64,000 bases of DNA from Mycteria americana (taxonomy: Eukaryota; Chordata; Aves; Ciconiiformes; Ciconiidae). Below the pieces are notes generated by a model. The model was not told the DNA's origin and searched no databases. It saw only the letters and a list, made by a program, of their open reading frames with translations. Positions 31,591 to 45,182 of the stretch are shown here, one piece after another (the first letter of the stretch is position 1; the number at the start of each line of letters is the position of its first letter). The stretch covers positions 28,259,501 through 28,323,500 of the forward strand of contig NC_134370.1 of the NCBI RefSeq assembly GCF_035582795.1, read 5' to 3'. The translations under genes and the position numbers were made by a program.

Positions 31591-32758
31591 GAACCTTGTG
31601 AACAGTCACCTCGTGAAGTGAAACAGCAGAAACCTTTAAGCTTTGGCGGGGGGAAGGCCTAGAGGTTCAAAGGGACATGTGATGGGGGACGTGACTCAGG
31701 TTTGTGGTTTTCACTTACACATAGACGAGTCCCTTTTCATCCAGGGGCGTACTGGAGGTGCAGTTTAAGGAGCGGTTTTGATGGAACAAGGTTTTTCAGG
31801 AAATAAAGTTAATACTTTAAGGACATTTATGCATTTACTCAGCTCTCAGAAAGCTGCGTGAAGTATGATAATAAAATCCACCATGCTGGTCAAATCATGG
31901 CCTTCATTGTTAGGCATGGGTTTTTCCTGTCGTCATTCCCCCACGGGGATTTATTTGGCATAAGGTATGATTTATTTGACATCATGTAATCTGCATGCGG
32001 TAGTCATGAACCCTTGCTTTGAGGATGCAGGGTCCAGGGCTGCTGTTGGTCGGTGCAGTCTCCCAGGGCCCATCTTCCATTAGTATGTACTTCCTGCCCG
32101 TTCCCAGGAGCCTAATTATTAATATAATAATATGTAATAATGGCTTATCGGACCAGATTACGTTAGTGTAACTTGCTTTTACCATAAGTCAATGTACGTT
32201 AAAAGCGTTTGTTGGTTTAAGTTGAAAGCCTGGGTATGTTTCTCTGTTGAATAACCGTTCCTTTCCAGCTTCCAAAAGGACAGAAATTCCTTTCTATTTA
32301 ACAATGTTTAGTGTCTGCTAAATGCAAAATAGAGGTGGTTTCACAGTTGCATTTTTGGCCCAGGTAAAAGTGTAATAAATGAAGCATGAGGGAGAGGAAG
32401 GGGAAGAACCTAATCAGATGCTAAAGAGACTTCATGAATATTAAGTACTTTCCACTTAAGCAGTCTTTCTGATAATCTGAAACATTAACAGCAGTATGAC
32501 TGCCTGCATCTACACCAGCTGTATAAGAGAAATAAAAGTCCCCGTTTAACGCGATTTTTATCAGCTTGCTCATGCTAGTGTTTGACCTACAGAAGTTGTC
32601 AATTTGCATGTTGGAAAACAGCTTTCTAACAAACAGGACCGGCTGTATGTGCAAATAAACAGTGTAAGTGTCACATGGTTCTTGATCTAGGGAATAATGG
32701 AGTAACTGATGGTAGTTTAAATACTTCAGGGTTTTTGTTTCCCTCCCTGCCCCCTCCG

Positions 32759-32781
32759 CCCCCCCCCCCCCCCCCCCCCCC
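32759..32781 (+). repeat. C23 homopolymer
   Basis: Twenty-three C residues in a longer pyrimidine-rich stretch (32739-32781). It gives rise to spurious Gly-rich and Pro-rich frames on the two strands. Confidence 0.9.
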
Positions 32782-33251
32782 AAGGTATTCAGCCTTAGTG
32801 CCTAGAGTTGTACTTAGTGATTCAAGAATAAACCTGCAAATGCATGTTGAATATTTTCTGGTAACTAATTATAGGAACTGTTTGTTCCCAAGTTAATGAA
32901 TTCCCTATTAGAGTTGCCTGCATTGAGTCTGTTACATGTATTGCAAAATAATGATTGTGATGTTTTGGTTTTTTTAACGTGTGTGTTGTAAATCTAAGCT
33001 GTGCCAGTAAAGTCGAAAAGGTTTGGTTGTGACTAAACTGTCTGTGGATATTTAAATTTATGCTCATTGCTATCAGGAAGATACTTGGAAAGTTCTGCTT
33101 CCTCAAACCAATTGTGTTTTCCTGCCCAGTTTGCTTGTTCTTTTGGATACCCGAAAAGGGAATGCTAACGAAGTACCTGTTACATTTGATGCCAGATATA
33201 AGTATGGGTGAAAGTTTTATACACGTTTAAGTGGATAACTAGATAGTGTTT

Positions 33252-33297
33252 AAAAACAAAAAAACACACCACCAACAAAAAACCCCACACCAAACCT
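33252..33297 (-). repeat. A/C-rich low-complexity tract
   Basis: Only A and C over most of its length (CACC and CAAAAAACCC patterns). It is the complement-strand form of the T/G-rich tracts. Confidence 0.8.
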
Positions 33298-36200
33298 CCT
33301 GCTTTGGGCTTGTCTGTTTGATTTCCTGCTCAGAAGGGCTGGTCTGCTCTGCCCCTTCCTCCGACATTTCTGCTCCTGTTTGGGAGCTGCTGAACCGTTT
33401 GCTGTGCTGAAGTGAGCCAGGGCTTTCTGTTTGCCTTTCGCGTTTGCAGGCTATAATCTGTAAGGGATTAATAGCATATGAACTGTCCCTCTAGCACGCA
33501 TCAGGTGGGCAGTCTGGAGCAGGGCTCTACCTCTAAACTTGTGAATCAGAGCACAGTTAAGACTGGCATCCATTTTAGATGATACTGTAATTAATACAGG
33601 TAATTATTCTGTCCAGATATGTTCGCTCTTTGCTTGGGGAGCAGAGCCTGGGAGTAGGATGCAGGCTAAGCCAACTTCATATGTGTTCCTCAGAGGTGAA
33701 TATGTTGCATGCCTTTAAAACAGTGGACTGCAAGAAAACAAGAAGGAAAAATGGAGCAGCATTCCCTGCCACTTATTTGTGTAAGGTCTGGGCTGCATTA
33801 CACATCTGGAAGCAGCTTGCTACTCTCGGTGCATTCACTAGTGATTAGCTCTTTTCTTCTGTAGTGCTTGTAATTCGAGATCTTGCTATGGAGTTAGGGA
33901 GGAGTTTCTATAGAAGCAGATACAGTACTTTATTCTGTAGCAGGTTTTTTTAAAGCATTCATATTGATCGGTTTGAAAAGCTATCTTCGCTAATAACTCA
34001 AGTTCCTTTCTTATAAAACTCAAAATTACTAAATTGCTGTTGTCAAGTAAAAAAAAAGAAAAAAGGTAAATGGGAAAGGATCTCATTCTGTTTCTGCAGG
34101 AGTTCTGGTTTGTTCCATGTGATGTATTCCTCTTGTCACTATGTTGCAGACCTTGTCTATCAAAATAAGTGAGTAAACCACTGTTAATACAAGTGCTTGA
34201 AAATATTTTGTTTATGACCTTTGGAAAAATTGAAGTTAAGAGATTAAAAATAGGAGGAAAACTGTGTATGGTTGGTTTTTTTTGGGGAGATATGGAGCCT
34301 TAAAATGACTTTTCTTAAAACTATGACAGCATTTATTTGTTCTCCTTCAAATCTAAGAAGTGATAGGAATGGTTCTCTGTTAGATGTTATTGCCAGGCTT
34401 GCTGAAAGAAAAAAACCGATGTAGTAACTTTGGGGACTTTTGGGAATAGATGCTGGATATTTCATGAAGATCCTTTCCTAACTGGTATTGGAAATTTCAA
34501 CTTACGTATGTATTTAAAATACTTGGTATGATTCAAAAAAGTCCTTACAAGCTTGATTTGCATTATTGCATCTTTTAGTAGCTGTGATGGTTGGTTGGTT
34601 GTTTTTTAAGTGAAGAAAGCCTTCTAGGATGAAAAGGACAGACTGAAGTGGGCTATTTGCTGCAAATAAAATGTGTACTTGTTCTTTATGGTACCTGTGG
34701 AAAGAATTTCAGTCTATATGGCAATATATTTTTAAGTTATCTTCCCTACCCCCCGGGTGATTTTTATTTAGTGTCAATAGCAGGGATTTATAAGACTTTG
34801 GGAAAATTGCTATTTTTTGGGAGCTGAAGACATCATGTGTCTGTTTGTAGCCAAATGTCTTGGCCAAATTAGTGATTATTAGTGGTGCACTGTTTATCGC
34901 ACCATAATATGTAAGCCCTTTTAGTTATGGACCGATAACTCATGGGTTACACAGTGGTGTCTGAGTGATTTGGAGCTCTCCTGGAGGGAGAACAGAGTGG
35001 CATGAAGCTGTGGTAACCATATTTCGTCCTAGCGTTTTGTGCATAAGCTGTGTAGCATTTTTAGTTATTGCTAAAATTTGTGGTAGGAAGCTGCCTGAAA
35101 TGAAATGTGAGGAACTCTGTATAATAATAAAATCAATTGGACTGTTTCCCCAGTAATTCTAGAGACTGATGCATCATTAATGTTGGTAATACAGTGGCTG
35201 TCAGATCACAAACTTCTCAATAAATGTGCAGCTGGCAGGCTTTGATGGAAATTGGAGGCAAGCAGAGAATGAGATTTAGGGCTTTGATATATGGGGTGTC
35301 AGCCATGTGATGAAGTTTTTATCAATTTCTGTCACTTCTGTCTCTTATGCTCACTACATATGTGGTCTTCCTTGCAGTTTCTGGTGGTGGCTGAAACGAT
35401 GACTGCACCTTTTTAATGTTTAGTAATAGAGATAGAGGTGAAGAGAAGAGCTAACTTCACTCTTAAATACATTGTTCTGTATATGGTGGTATCACATCAG
35501 AAATGTAATGCAGTAATCGGCTATTATACAGTTAGTAATTTATTAGCCATGATAATACTTCTGATGGAAACTGGAAGCAGAACTAGTCTTCAAGGAACTT
35601 GCACAAATACAACAGCAAGGCAGTTGTTTAGTATCCTAATTAAGAACCTCTTCTGGGGAGGCATCAGGAGAAACAGTCAAGTGGCTTTTCCAGTCCTTAT
35701 GACTCTGTTTTTTCATGTTTGTACTTCAAACTACTTAGTAGATCAGGATTTTGCCATATCTTTAGATTAACTCATTTGAAAGACTTCCTAGACCTAGAGC
35801 AGTTACTTGAAAAAAATCAAATGGGTATGTTGCAAATCCCTGTCAACGTTGATTTAGGTCAGAATTACATAAACAGCTGGAAAGTGGCACAAATATCTGC
35901 AACATAAAGGAAAAATAAACAAACTAGTTTGCTAAGAGTAAATACTGATAAGGACATTTGAATTTGAACACCACTTCTGCATTGTGAGGAACGCAAGCTT
36001 TCGTCATGGGCTACACTGATTTATGTGGTCACTAAGTTGGGGTGTGAGTTTTTCTCTCTTCACACTCTCACAACAGAATGAGGTCTCCAGAAACACAAAG
36101 CAAGCCCTTGCCCATTATCTGGTTAAGTTTGTGACTTTGCATTGCATTAGCAATAGCTTTGTGTGGCTCTGCGCCAAAGTTAGCTGAAATAGTTTCCCAG

Positions 36201-39068
36201 TTCTAACTCCTTGCAAGCAGCGCAGGACAAGTGTGTGCACTTAGAGCTGCACTGTTGCAGGGGAGGGCATGCCCCCTTGCACAGAGCTGTTGTTAATTTC
36301 TGATCTCAGCAAACTTTGGGGGAAAGTGTTTTTCTTCTTTGGATTTTTGACATGAAAAAAGTGAGCGTGCAGATGCTTTATACATAAACCTCTAAAGCAT
36401 AATGATTTCTCCCTTGTCCTACCTCCACACATTCTTCCAGGGAGGATGTAACTGGTACTTCTCATGCCTGAAATCCCATAGAAATTATTAGTAATGTAAT
36501 CCTGCATAAAATATATTACAGGAAGTTTAGTTAAAAGAAATGCCCTTTAAAAAATTGATAGGCTGATTCTCTGTGGGCAGATATAAGACTTAAAGAAGAA
36601 TTTTTTTCAGTGTAACCCAGCTCTTTTTCAGTAGTTCAGAGCTGGCTAATGCCTTGTCCACATTCCTGGATTTGCTGCCATTTCAGCTACGATGATTCTT
36701 TGAGCTGTGGTCAACTGGCAGAAGTTTGAGCAAAAGTCTTTGGCCCATTTTGCCCCCTTGGGGGTGCTTGCATCTGTACAAAAGCGGTTTTTAGTTCTGA
36801 ATACCTGCAGAGAAGGCAAGGTAATATGCCTGCTGATTAGCTGATGCCCAGTGTAGCTTAGTGGTGGTCCTGTAGGTTGTGTATACTTAAGACTGTTTGG
36901 GCATGCTGGCAGTTTTGGGCAGGGTGAACAGATGATTTGGTTCTGAGCACTGACAGGAGTTGCTGCATCTGTAAGCTGTGGGTTGAATGCCTCAAATGAT
37001 CTTGTAATTTATGTGTCCCAGGAATTTGCAGTGCATATTGGTGCCAAGCATCCCACAACAGTGTAAAATGAAGGATTGTGGTCCACGGACAAAAAAAAGC
37101 CCCTCCCCATCCACAAGATTACTTTTTTTCTCCAGCTATTTTATGAAAGCAGTGATATTTGACTACTAAAGTTGTTTGTTTCCTAGATTATAGGCCAAAT
37201 GCACAAAAAACAGAGCAAAAGATTTTGATTTTTATCCTTTCTGCAGTTCGAAATGAGTAATATGCAGAGTAAAGGGTGCTGGAAACAGTATTTCCCGGGA
37301 AGATCTTAATTGCAGTTGTAACTAGTTTACTCAGTGTGTCTTGAACTCTTCCTGTGGTCCTAAACCTATCTGTCCACCTCTCATCTGTTCCCACTTTCCT
37401 TGGAGCCCTAGAACTAGAAGCTGTGTTTAGAAAGAAAACTACAATGCAAGCCCAAACTTTTCTTGCAGATACATGCATGTGGCTGATTTGCTACTTGTTT
37501 TTTTAGACACCATTGCTGGTTTAAATGTAGGTGCCTCCCCTTGTTCTGCTCATTGATAACTATCTATTTCCTTAATTCAGGATAATTGGACACATATATA
37601 TGAGGGGTGTGTGTGTATATATATAGTATTTCTGATACCATCTACATATTTGACTTTCTTAAAATGAGTCTGTTAGAGGCTCTTTGGTATGGTATGATTT
37701 TAATTTTTTTTCTCTTCTTCTTTCTCTCTAACCTTTCAGTTTTTCTCTACACTTCATCCCCTGCAGAGGGTCAGTGTTTAGGGCTTTGCTTCTGTCAATT
37801 TGATTAAGGATCTATAAGTACACGTTATATATTTTAATGTGAGTAGAATTGCCTAAATAGATCTCGTTCCACATTAGCCCTTTAGAAGAGCTGCTCTGAA
37901 CTTGTGCATGTGAGTTTCCAGGAATTAAAGTTGGAGGCGGGGTTTTTTTTTGGCTTTTTTTTGTGTTGAAAGCCAAGCTTGCCTTTTATGGGTTAAACAG
38001 TGGTGTTTGTGTGTGGGTAGACAATATTCATTTTCGTAAAAAGGCTCTGCATCTGGCACATAGTCTTATAGGCAGATGAAATCATGAGGAATAGCTGGTA
38101 ATGTCAAGTAGAATAGATGATAAAATTATTAAATTATGTAGCATTGTCTAATCTGCTCACACAGCTTTGCCTGTTACAAGTGACAAACTAATATGCCATC
38201 AAACTTGACAGCCCTCTTAGTTTATTGTAGAAACTCGACACAAACTGTCGTTCATGTGCTCTAGAAGTGATGTGTTTCAGATAACAGGAAATACATTCCT
38301 CCGGCACCTTATAAAACTGTACAGTTGGCTGAGTGTTACATGAAAGAAAGCATGGAGTCCAGTTCGTAATAACAGATTCAGCTTGGAGTGAATATATGTG
38401 CTTGTCCTCTTGTTTTCCTTTCATAGAAGTTTGTGGAACCGTGCTTTTAAAATGAATGATTTTGTTAGAAGATACGCAGAAAGTTATTGTATGCAGTCTG
38501 TTGCATAGGTGTAGACCCAGACCATGTGAAGTTATGCTTCAGCATGGCATAGTAATTTCAGTGGAGATAAAGTCTGTTAGTCAAATCTCTGGCCTGTACA
38601 ATACTTGAAGCGCATGTTTTCATGGGGTTCAAGGCATGCTAGGGCAGAACAGCAAACAGGAGACCAGGTTTCAACCCTCAGTTGTAACGGTTGTATCCAG
38701 GTTTCAGTTTCTCAGTGCGTGATACGAAGGATGGGATGAACATCATCCTTTTTGAGGTAGGTCTAATGAGGGGTGATGCAGAGCATGTATCTCTACTGCC
38801 TTGGCCTGTGTTCCTTCATCCGGTTACTTATATCCATATTAATATATGTCTGGCTTCCTTTCTGGAAATACTGCACATGGTGCCAAGCCTTGTGGTGGTT
38901 TTGTAAGGGGACTGATGAACATGTGGCTGTTCAGCTGGCTTCCACCAGTCACATCTTGGAAAGAAACTCTTCTTCAGAGGCAAAGTGGCTTGTCACTGCA
39001 CTGACCCACTGCTACACTGAGATAATACCAATCAGTTGAGAACATCCATTATATAATGAGAACATGCA

Positions 39069-39104
39069 TTTGTATAATGTTCTCAGTTGAGAACATTATA
39101 CAAA
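39069..39104. repeat. Perfect 17-bp inverted repeat with 2-base loop
   Basis: The arm TTTGTATAATGTTCTCA (39069-39085) and its exact reverse complement (39088-39104) are separated only by GT. Partial copies lie just upstream: TCAGTTGAGAACAT at about 39032-39045 and GAGAACATGCAT at about 39058-39069. The locus is therefore both a hairpin and a set of direct repeats. Confidence 0.92.
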
Positions 39105-42100
39105 ATGTATAATCCATATGTCTTAAAATGTCAAATTGCTCAGACTAGAGTAAATTTGAAGCTGCTTTTCATGTAGTTGCTGATGACAGAAGATGAGACT
39201 ATATAATGCGAATACAAAATTTTGCATCTCATTGGGTTGAGTGCATTCTCCTCCAGTGAGATAGCCACAACAAATAGTCCCATCATATCAAGAAAACCAA
39301 ACTTGCTCCAGTAGAACATCTATTTCATGCTCTTTTAATCTACCTGTGCTATTCTGTAAACTGCAATTGATTAGAAACCAGGTGTAAGAGTAAAGAGGAT
39401 TTCTGTTCTGTTTTACTTTGTGTAGTTCTCAAGTGCAGCATCTAAGCAAAGCTGTTAAAGTGAACGGTTTTGTATTGATATGTATCCTTTTTAAGGTTAA
39501 AAGCCAACCTATATGCAGAATTCTGAAAGGACTGGAGGTTATCTTCCCAAATTCTCCTTTGGGACGAAGGCTTCCATCCATTGAATAAACTCAGATGCTT
39601 TATTTCCATCTGTTTGCTCTCTGGGCCATTGTCACAAGATGATCTGATATTTGAAATTTCTTGCCTCCATACTACTCATAATAAAATTTTGCCCGAAGTG
39701 CTGATCCAGATTAGCAAGAACACGACACATCCGTGAAGTATCAGACATGATAAAAATTAGTTTTAACACATAGGATCAGGGCCATTAAGATTCCAAACCA
39801 ATTAGAGACTGAATTAGCCTTGAATTACAACCCATTTTCATATCTTTTTGAGATGGAAAGACAAAGTAGTAACAAGCAAAGAGATGGAACTTTTAAAACT
39901 TCAGATTTCTCCAAGAAGGAGAATGGCTGGAATAAGATGAAGTTGCCTTTGCTTGTTTCTCTTTTCAAAAGACATCGTTTAATCATTTTTCTTGGAACTT
40001 AGCTTTAGTTTTCTCTAGGTGTTTCAGGAGTGAGAAACACTGCTAAATGATCATTCTTGATAACCAGAGGATAACACTTAGGTGTCTAAATTTCACTGAG
40101 CTTACTGGCACTGCACGATGATGATGTTGCCCTCCAGCCACTGCGTGCTCCCATACACTGTGTTTTAAAAAGGAACATATATGTGTGTATGTCTATATTG
40201 TATTTCCAGAAGTCTTTGAGGAGTGCATTTAAGGCTGTTTCAGTTACAGGCATCAGAAGGTGTATTGGGCAAAAGTTTAGAATTATTTCTTTAATAAGGT
40301 TTACTGTGATATTAAACTAGTAAAGCTTACCTAACTTCTCTTAAAACTGCTTAGAATAATTTAGTTGGTTGATTTGATTTGTTTCCTGTGGAAGAAACAT
40401 CTCACAGATTGCAGCCTTTGTGTTGGGTGGGACCAATGAAGTGAGTATTGTTGCCTTTGAGCCATTTGCTTGGAGATAAATCCTCAATATCAGATTGTCT
40501 AGGGGGGTGGAGGGGGGGGGTGCTTCTCTTCAAAAACATTTTTACATTAAATCAGTAGGGGCAATCGGTGTATGTTGATGGTTACCTATAAAAAGACAGG
40601 ACAGAGTGTTTTGCTTACTCTAAAAACTAAGTATGTAGAAAGAGCCAGAGCGTAGTCAAGTCTGTTTTGTGTGACTATTAATTCAGCCACTTTTGAGTCA
40701 AATTTTAAGTCTGTTTGAGCTCAAGTTCAGTCAAGCACATGTTAATTTTGTCCTTATTCAGAAAAGTGCTTACATTGACCATATGCTTAAATATAATCAG
40801 CTGCTGAATTAAACTCTGAAATCCCTCAGGTGTTCTGCTGGCTTGCTTTTATTGCAGCCTCTGTACCTCCTAACAGGAGGTTGGTATAGGAGTATCTTTG
40901 GTGGCATAAGAATTTTAGGAGCAGAGCAGAAATTTGTAAGTATATAATGCTGTCTCAATTTGGGCTTAAGGGAAGCCAGGGAACTTGGTCTGCAGCTCTG
41001 CATTCTTCATGTAGTGACTTAATTACTGGTCAAAATACCAGATCACTGTACAATTCAATATTGAAGTTTTAAAGACCACTGTAAAAATCTACTCTTTCTT
41101 TATAAAGGTACCACTTGCTATAGTTTTTTCTCAAATATTTGTGCAGCTGTTCTTTGGAAAATCCAAAGGTTTAAATTGTAATTGAAAGCCCTTTCCAAAT
41201 TTGTTGCATTTTTTTAAAACCTCCAGTGTGCTTTACACTGCAAATGCTTTATTTTCCTCTGATCTGTGCAAGTTCTACATGTCAGTAATAAATGATTATT
41301 TACATTTTTTAACTTGACACAGTTTTGCCTTGGAGCTTAAGTGTGAGAAGAGAAAGGAAGCTAGAATATTAATTTCATTAGCTTAGCCAAATACAAGATT
41401 AAGGTGCAGAAAGCTAAGTGCAAACAGCTGCTGACTATGACAAGGGGTACTTGGTGAATGCTGTTTTAATGATGTTAAAGTTAGAAAATATGTTGATGAG
41501 TATCTTAAGCAAGATTAATTTATATAACTTGTTATAACTTGCAAGAGGGCTTGAGATTTATATCTAATAAATATTGATGGTTTGTAACTGAGTTTGTTGT
41601 GCAGATAAATGCCATCTGACTATTATTGTCAAGCTTGTTTTAACCTTCAGAGATAACTTTTAGGAGAGAAACATACTGCAAAAGCTATCTGGCAGAAAGT
41701 CAAGAATTGGAGTCTGTTGGTGTACTTACAAATGCTACTCGTATTGGAAAAGATTGACAGTGTGTGTGGAGTGTTTTTTGGTTTTTTTAATTTAATATAT
41801 ATAATTTTTTAGTTATTGTTCCACCCAGCAAAGCATTTCAGTGAATGCTTAATTCACTGTCCTTAATTTCAGGGAATACTGTTGTGGCAGAACACTTTTC
41901 TGGATTCTTTATCCAGAGTCATCTGAAGTCATGTGTAGCCTGTCCGTTTAAATAAGCTAGCTTTTTTTGGGGACCCACAACTTGTTTACTGGTGCTGAAG
42001 TGCTGTAACATAACATTTGTAGAAGTTCCTGGGAGGTCTTAAAAGGTCTTTTGAAAAGTATATTCTTTAACATATTACAGTGCTTTCTTGAATGTAGGCT

Positions 42101-43243
42101 AGGGACGAATGCTTGTATTAAATAGAGTGCGGGGAACACACAGGTGTAATGCAAAAGGAATTTTACCCTGGAGCACCCTTCTTGCTTCTGCAAGATGTGC
42201 TGCTACTGTTTTCTGCCTTTCTCCCTAGCCCTGATTCAGTTATGGTTATCTGAGAATCTGCTCTCAGGAAAATCTGCAAAGTAGTGGAGGTTACCCAAGT
42301 CATGGGTTATATGCATCAAAATACAGTATTTACATCCAAGAGATTATTACATTCTGTCTCGGAGAGTATAAAATGTAGCACTGGATTCTGACAGAGCCAT
42401 GACTACGTATTATTCCATGAACATCGCACAGATGAGTGCAATACGAAGGGAAGCAGTGTAGGCAGGACAATAAGGTATGTGCTTGGTTCTGCTACTGACT
42501 TCTGGGGTGGCTATTGCAAGTCGCGATTAGGTCTCTGCTTCTTTCCTGTGCCTCTCTTTCAATCGAAACCTCTTCAAGAAAGATGCAGTTGCTTGAAAGG
42601 TTGTGGAATACTGTGAAATCAGGCCTTTGTAATATTATGATGTGACCTGCTTTCATCAATGGTAAATCAATGTAATAATGATGAGACTTTTCAAAAAGTA
42701 TTTTCTGATTTGACCATTAGATTAACACTTTCACTGTGTTAAAATTAACAGTTTGTGTTTTCTTTTAAAGCCATGAATGTCAGGACATCTTACTTGTGCT
42801 TTAAAAGAATGGTATAAGGAAAAAAAACATAGAGGCTCTGAAAACTATCGATCTGATGCAGCCAACACCTGCAATCTGGGTTCTAGTGAAGTCAATGCCA
42901 AAAATGTGATTGACTCCAGTACAGCAGGGATTGTGCTTGTGATCTGATGTGTAAATTTAAGTGCCTGTGTATTCAGCAATGTCAACAGAGTTTCCTTGCA
43001 AGGAAAATAAAGCTTTTTTACATCATTAGGTGTTAAACTGTATTTTTAATTAAAGTTTTTCTCAGGAACATAAAGTCTTCATCATTTGAAAGCAAAATGT
43101 TTTAGATTAATGGTGAGGAGATATTAGAATGGGGAAAGCATGATAAAGCTTCCAAATACTTATTTATTACTAGGCTCATGTTTTCAATATTATATATTCT
43201 GAAATCAGTTTTTTAGAGTTGCTAGTCCAGTTACCTTCTGGAT

Positions 43244-43269
43244 GGTGAGCAAAGCTTACTTTGCTCACC
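43244..43269. repeat. Perfect 11-bp inverted repeat flanked by direct repeat
   Basis: GGTGAGCAAAG (43244-43254) and its exact reverse complement (43259-43269) surround the loop CTTA. TTCTGGAT occurs directly on both outer sides (just before 43244 and from about 43271), so the whole unit looks like a local rearrangement. Confidence 0.88.
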
Positions 43270-44351
43270 TTTCTGGATGCGTGGCAATGAATTCTAGCTT
43301 TGATATAGAAGCTGTGCCTTGGACTTTAGCATTCTTGCAGTAAGATGCTGATAGAGTTGTGAGCTTGGTTTTTCTTTGGCATATGTGAGGCTTTTAGGTC
43401 AGAAACATCTTAGAATAAACAGCTGATCTACCGTTTGTTTTTTTTTAATTTATGTAAAAAAAGCATGACTGCAAAATTGACTTTTGTATTTTGAGCATGA
43501 AATGGAAAGGAAGGACCTAGGAATTGTAAGAAAGAATACAATTCCTTAAATCTTCTCTATTTTAACCAACCTAATGCTTGCAGAACCTGGTTAGGAACTC
43601 TTGATTACTATAATTACATACAATAACAAAACTAAAGTCCTTTGGAGAAGCCCAAGGCAATTTCCAGTGGTGTTTGTGGATGGACTAATTATTTTAATAC
43701 ATTTGGAGTAATGCCTTTCAGCTTTTTTTTTTTCCTTTCAGCATCACTGTAAACAAAAACTTCCCTTGCAAAAGACTTAATTGGTTGTAATTTGTTGGAT
43801 AGATAGAAGCTGTTGGGAAACAGGCAACAGAGCTCTGTTGGATACAAGTTCTGTGTGGTTTTGATTTATTTTGGCATTTCAGGTTTTCTCCCAGGGTGTT
43901 GCTGAAGTTTCAACTTCTGAAAATTTGATCAACGAAGTAGTCCATCCTGTATCTGACTTTAAAATAATACTAGTAATAAAAAGGGCTGGAGAAAGACCAC
44001 TGCTCCTAGAGGCTTGAGAACCGTTTTAGAGGAGTGGATCCTTCAGAGAGATACCAATTCTTACTCTCTGTTCGCACAGCTAGAGTCGCAAGGAGTAGAG
44101 GTAGCTTATGAGGCCTCAAGACTTACGAACTGATGGGCAGCTGTTAGCATTTGGGGAGCTGGGAGCTGGCATAAAGGAAAAATAGTGTTGACTTTCTATC
44201 ACTAGGTTATTACCTCTAGTATTTTCCATTGCAAGTTCCTGTTCTCTTGTTTCTGTGTACATGAACAAAACTAAAATTGCTGATAACTCCTCTACTTGAT
44301 ACAATGATTTTACAGACTGACATTGGTCGGGTTAGAATGAGTGAAAAGACC

Positions 44352-44378
44352 TTTTTTTTTTTTTCTTTTTTTTTTTTT
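44352..44378 (+). repeat. Interrupted T tract
   Basis: T13, C, T13. Possibly a slippage tract; no retroelement body is evident beside it. Confidence 0.85.
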
Positions 44379-45138
44379 AATTGCAACCGATGGAGCCAAC
44401 ATACTGGGATGTGCATACACTCAGAATCACTGTATTCGTAATGCAATGATACCTGTTACATCTTATGAAATCAATACCCTTCTGTGCTTTTCATCACTGT
44501 TTGGGATCTTTGGCCTAGAGTCCTTGAACCTTGGATTTTGTGCTAGGGGTCCTTAAGAAATGGCCAAATACAAAGCTAAAACACAGAAAAATAACAGCAA
44601 TCTGATAATGTAAATCCAGTGGTGATAATAGGAGTGAGAATGCCAGCTAGAAGTAGTGTGTCTTGCTAGCAATTTTAATAGTCTTCTAAATAAGGTCATT
44701 TAAGGTAGAAATAAAAATGTTCTGCTAGAGCTAGAGGCTGAGGACCTGTGGGAGATTTAAAAAAAAAAAAAAAGTCAAAGCTAGGTATCAGCAAAATTTG
44801 TTTTGGCTCTGTTAATTCATGTAGAAACAACATTTTTAATGTCTTCATTAACTGTAGAATTAGTACATCACCATACAGCATGTTAGCAATGTAATGTCAA
44901 TTTTTGGAAGAAAAAATTGAGTTTAGTAGTCTACAGTTTAACTTCCTATTCCTTTTCTTTATCTGCAAGTGTCCTTGTTTGAACCCTCCAAGCAAAAATA
45001 TGGCCATGTTTGCCAGCAGGTTCTAGGGCCATTCAGGCAAGTCCCTACAAGTGCTTTTTTGGCAGCGTTTTGGTTGAAGTTCAGGTATTTGCATGGTAAG
45101 CTCAAAAGGAAACTTCAGTGTGTGAACCCACATGTACC

Positions 45139-45182
45139 TTCAAAAAAACAAAACAAAACAAACCAACCCCCAAAAAACCCCA
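45139..45182 (-). repeat. A/C-rich low-complexity tract
   Basis: AAAAC units followed by CCCCCAAAAAACCCC. Complement-strand form of the T/G-rich class. Confidence 0.8.
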
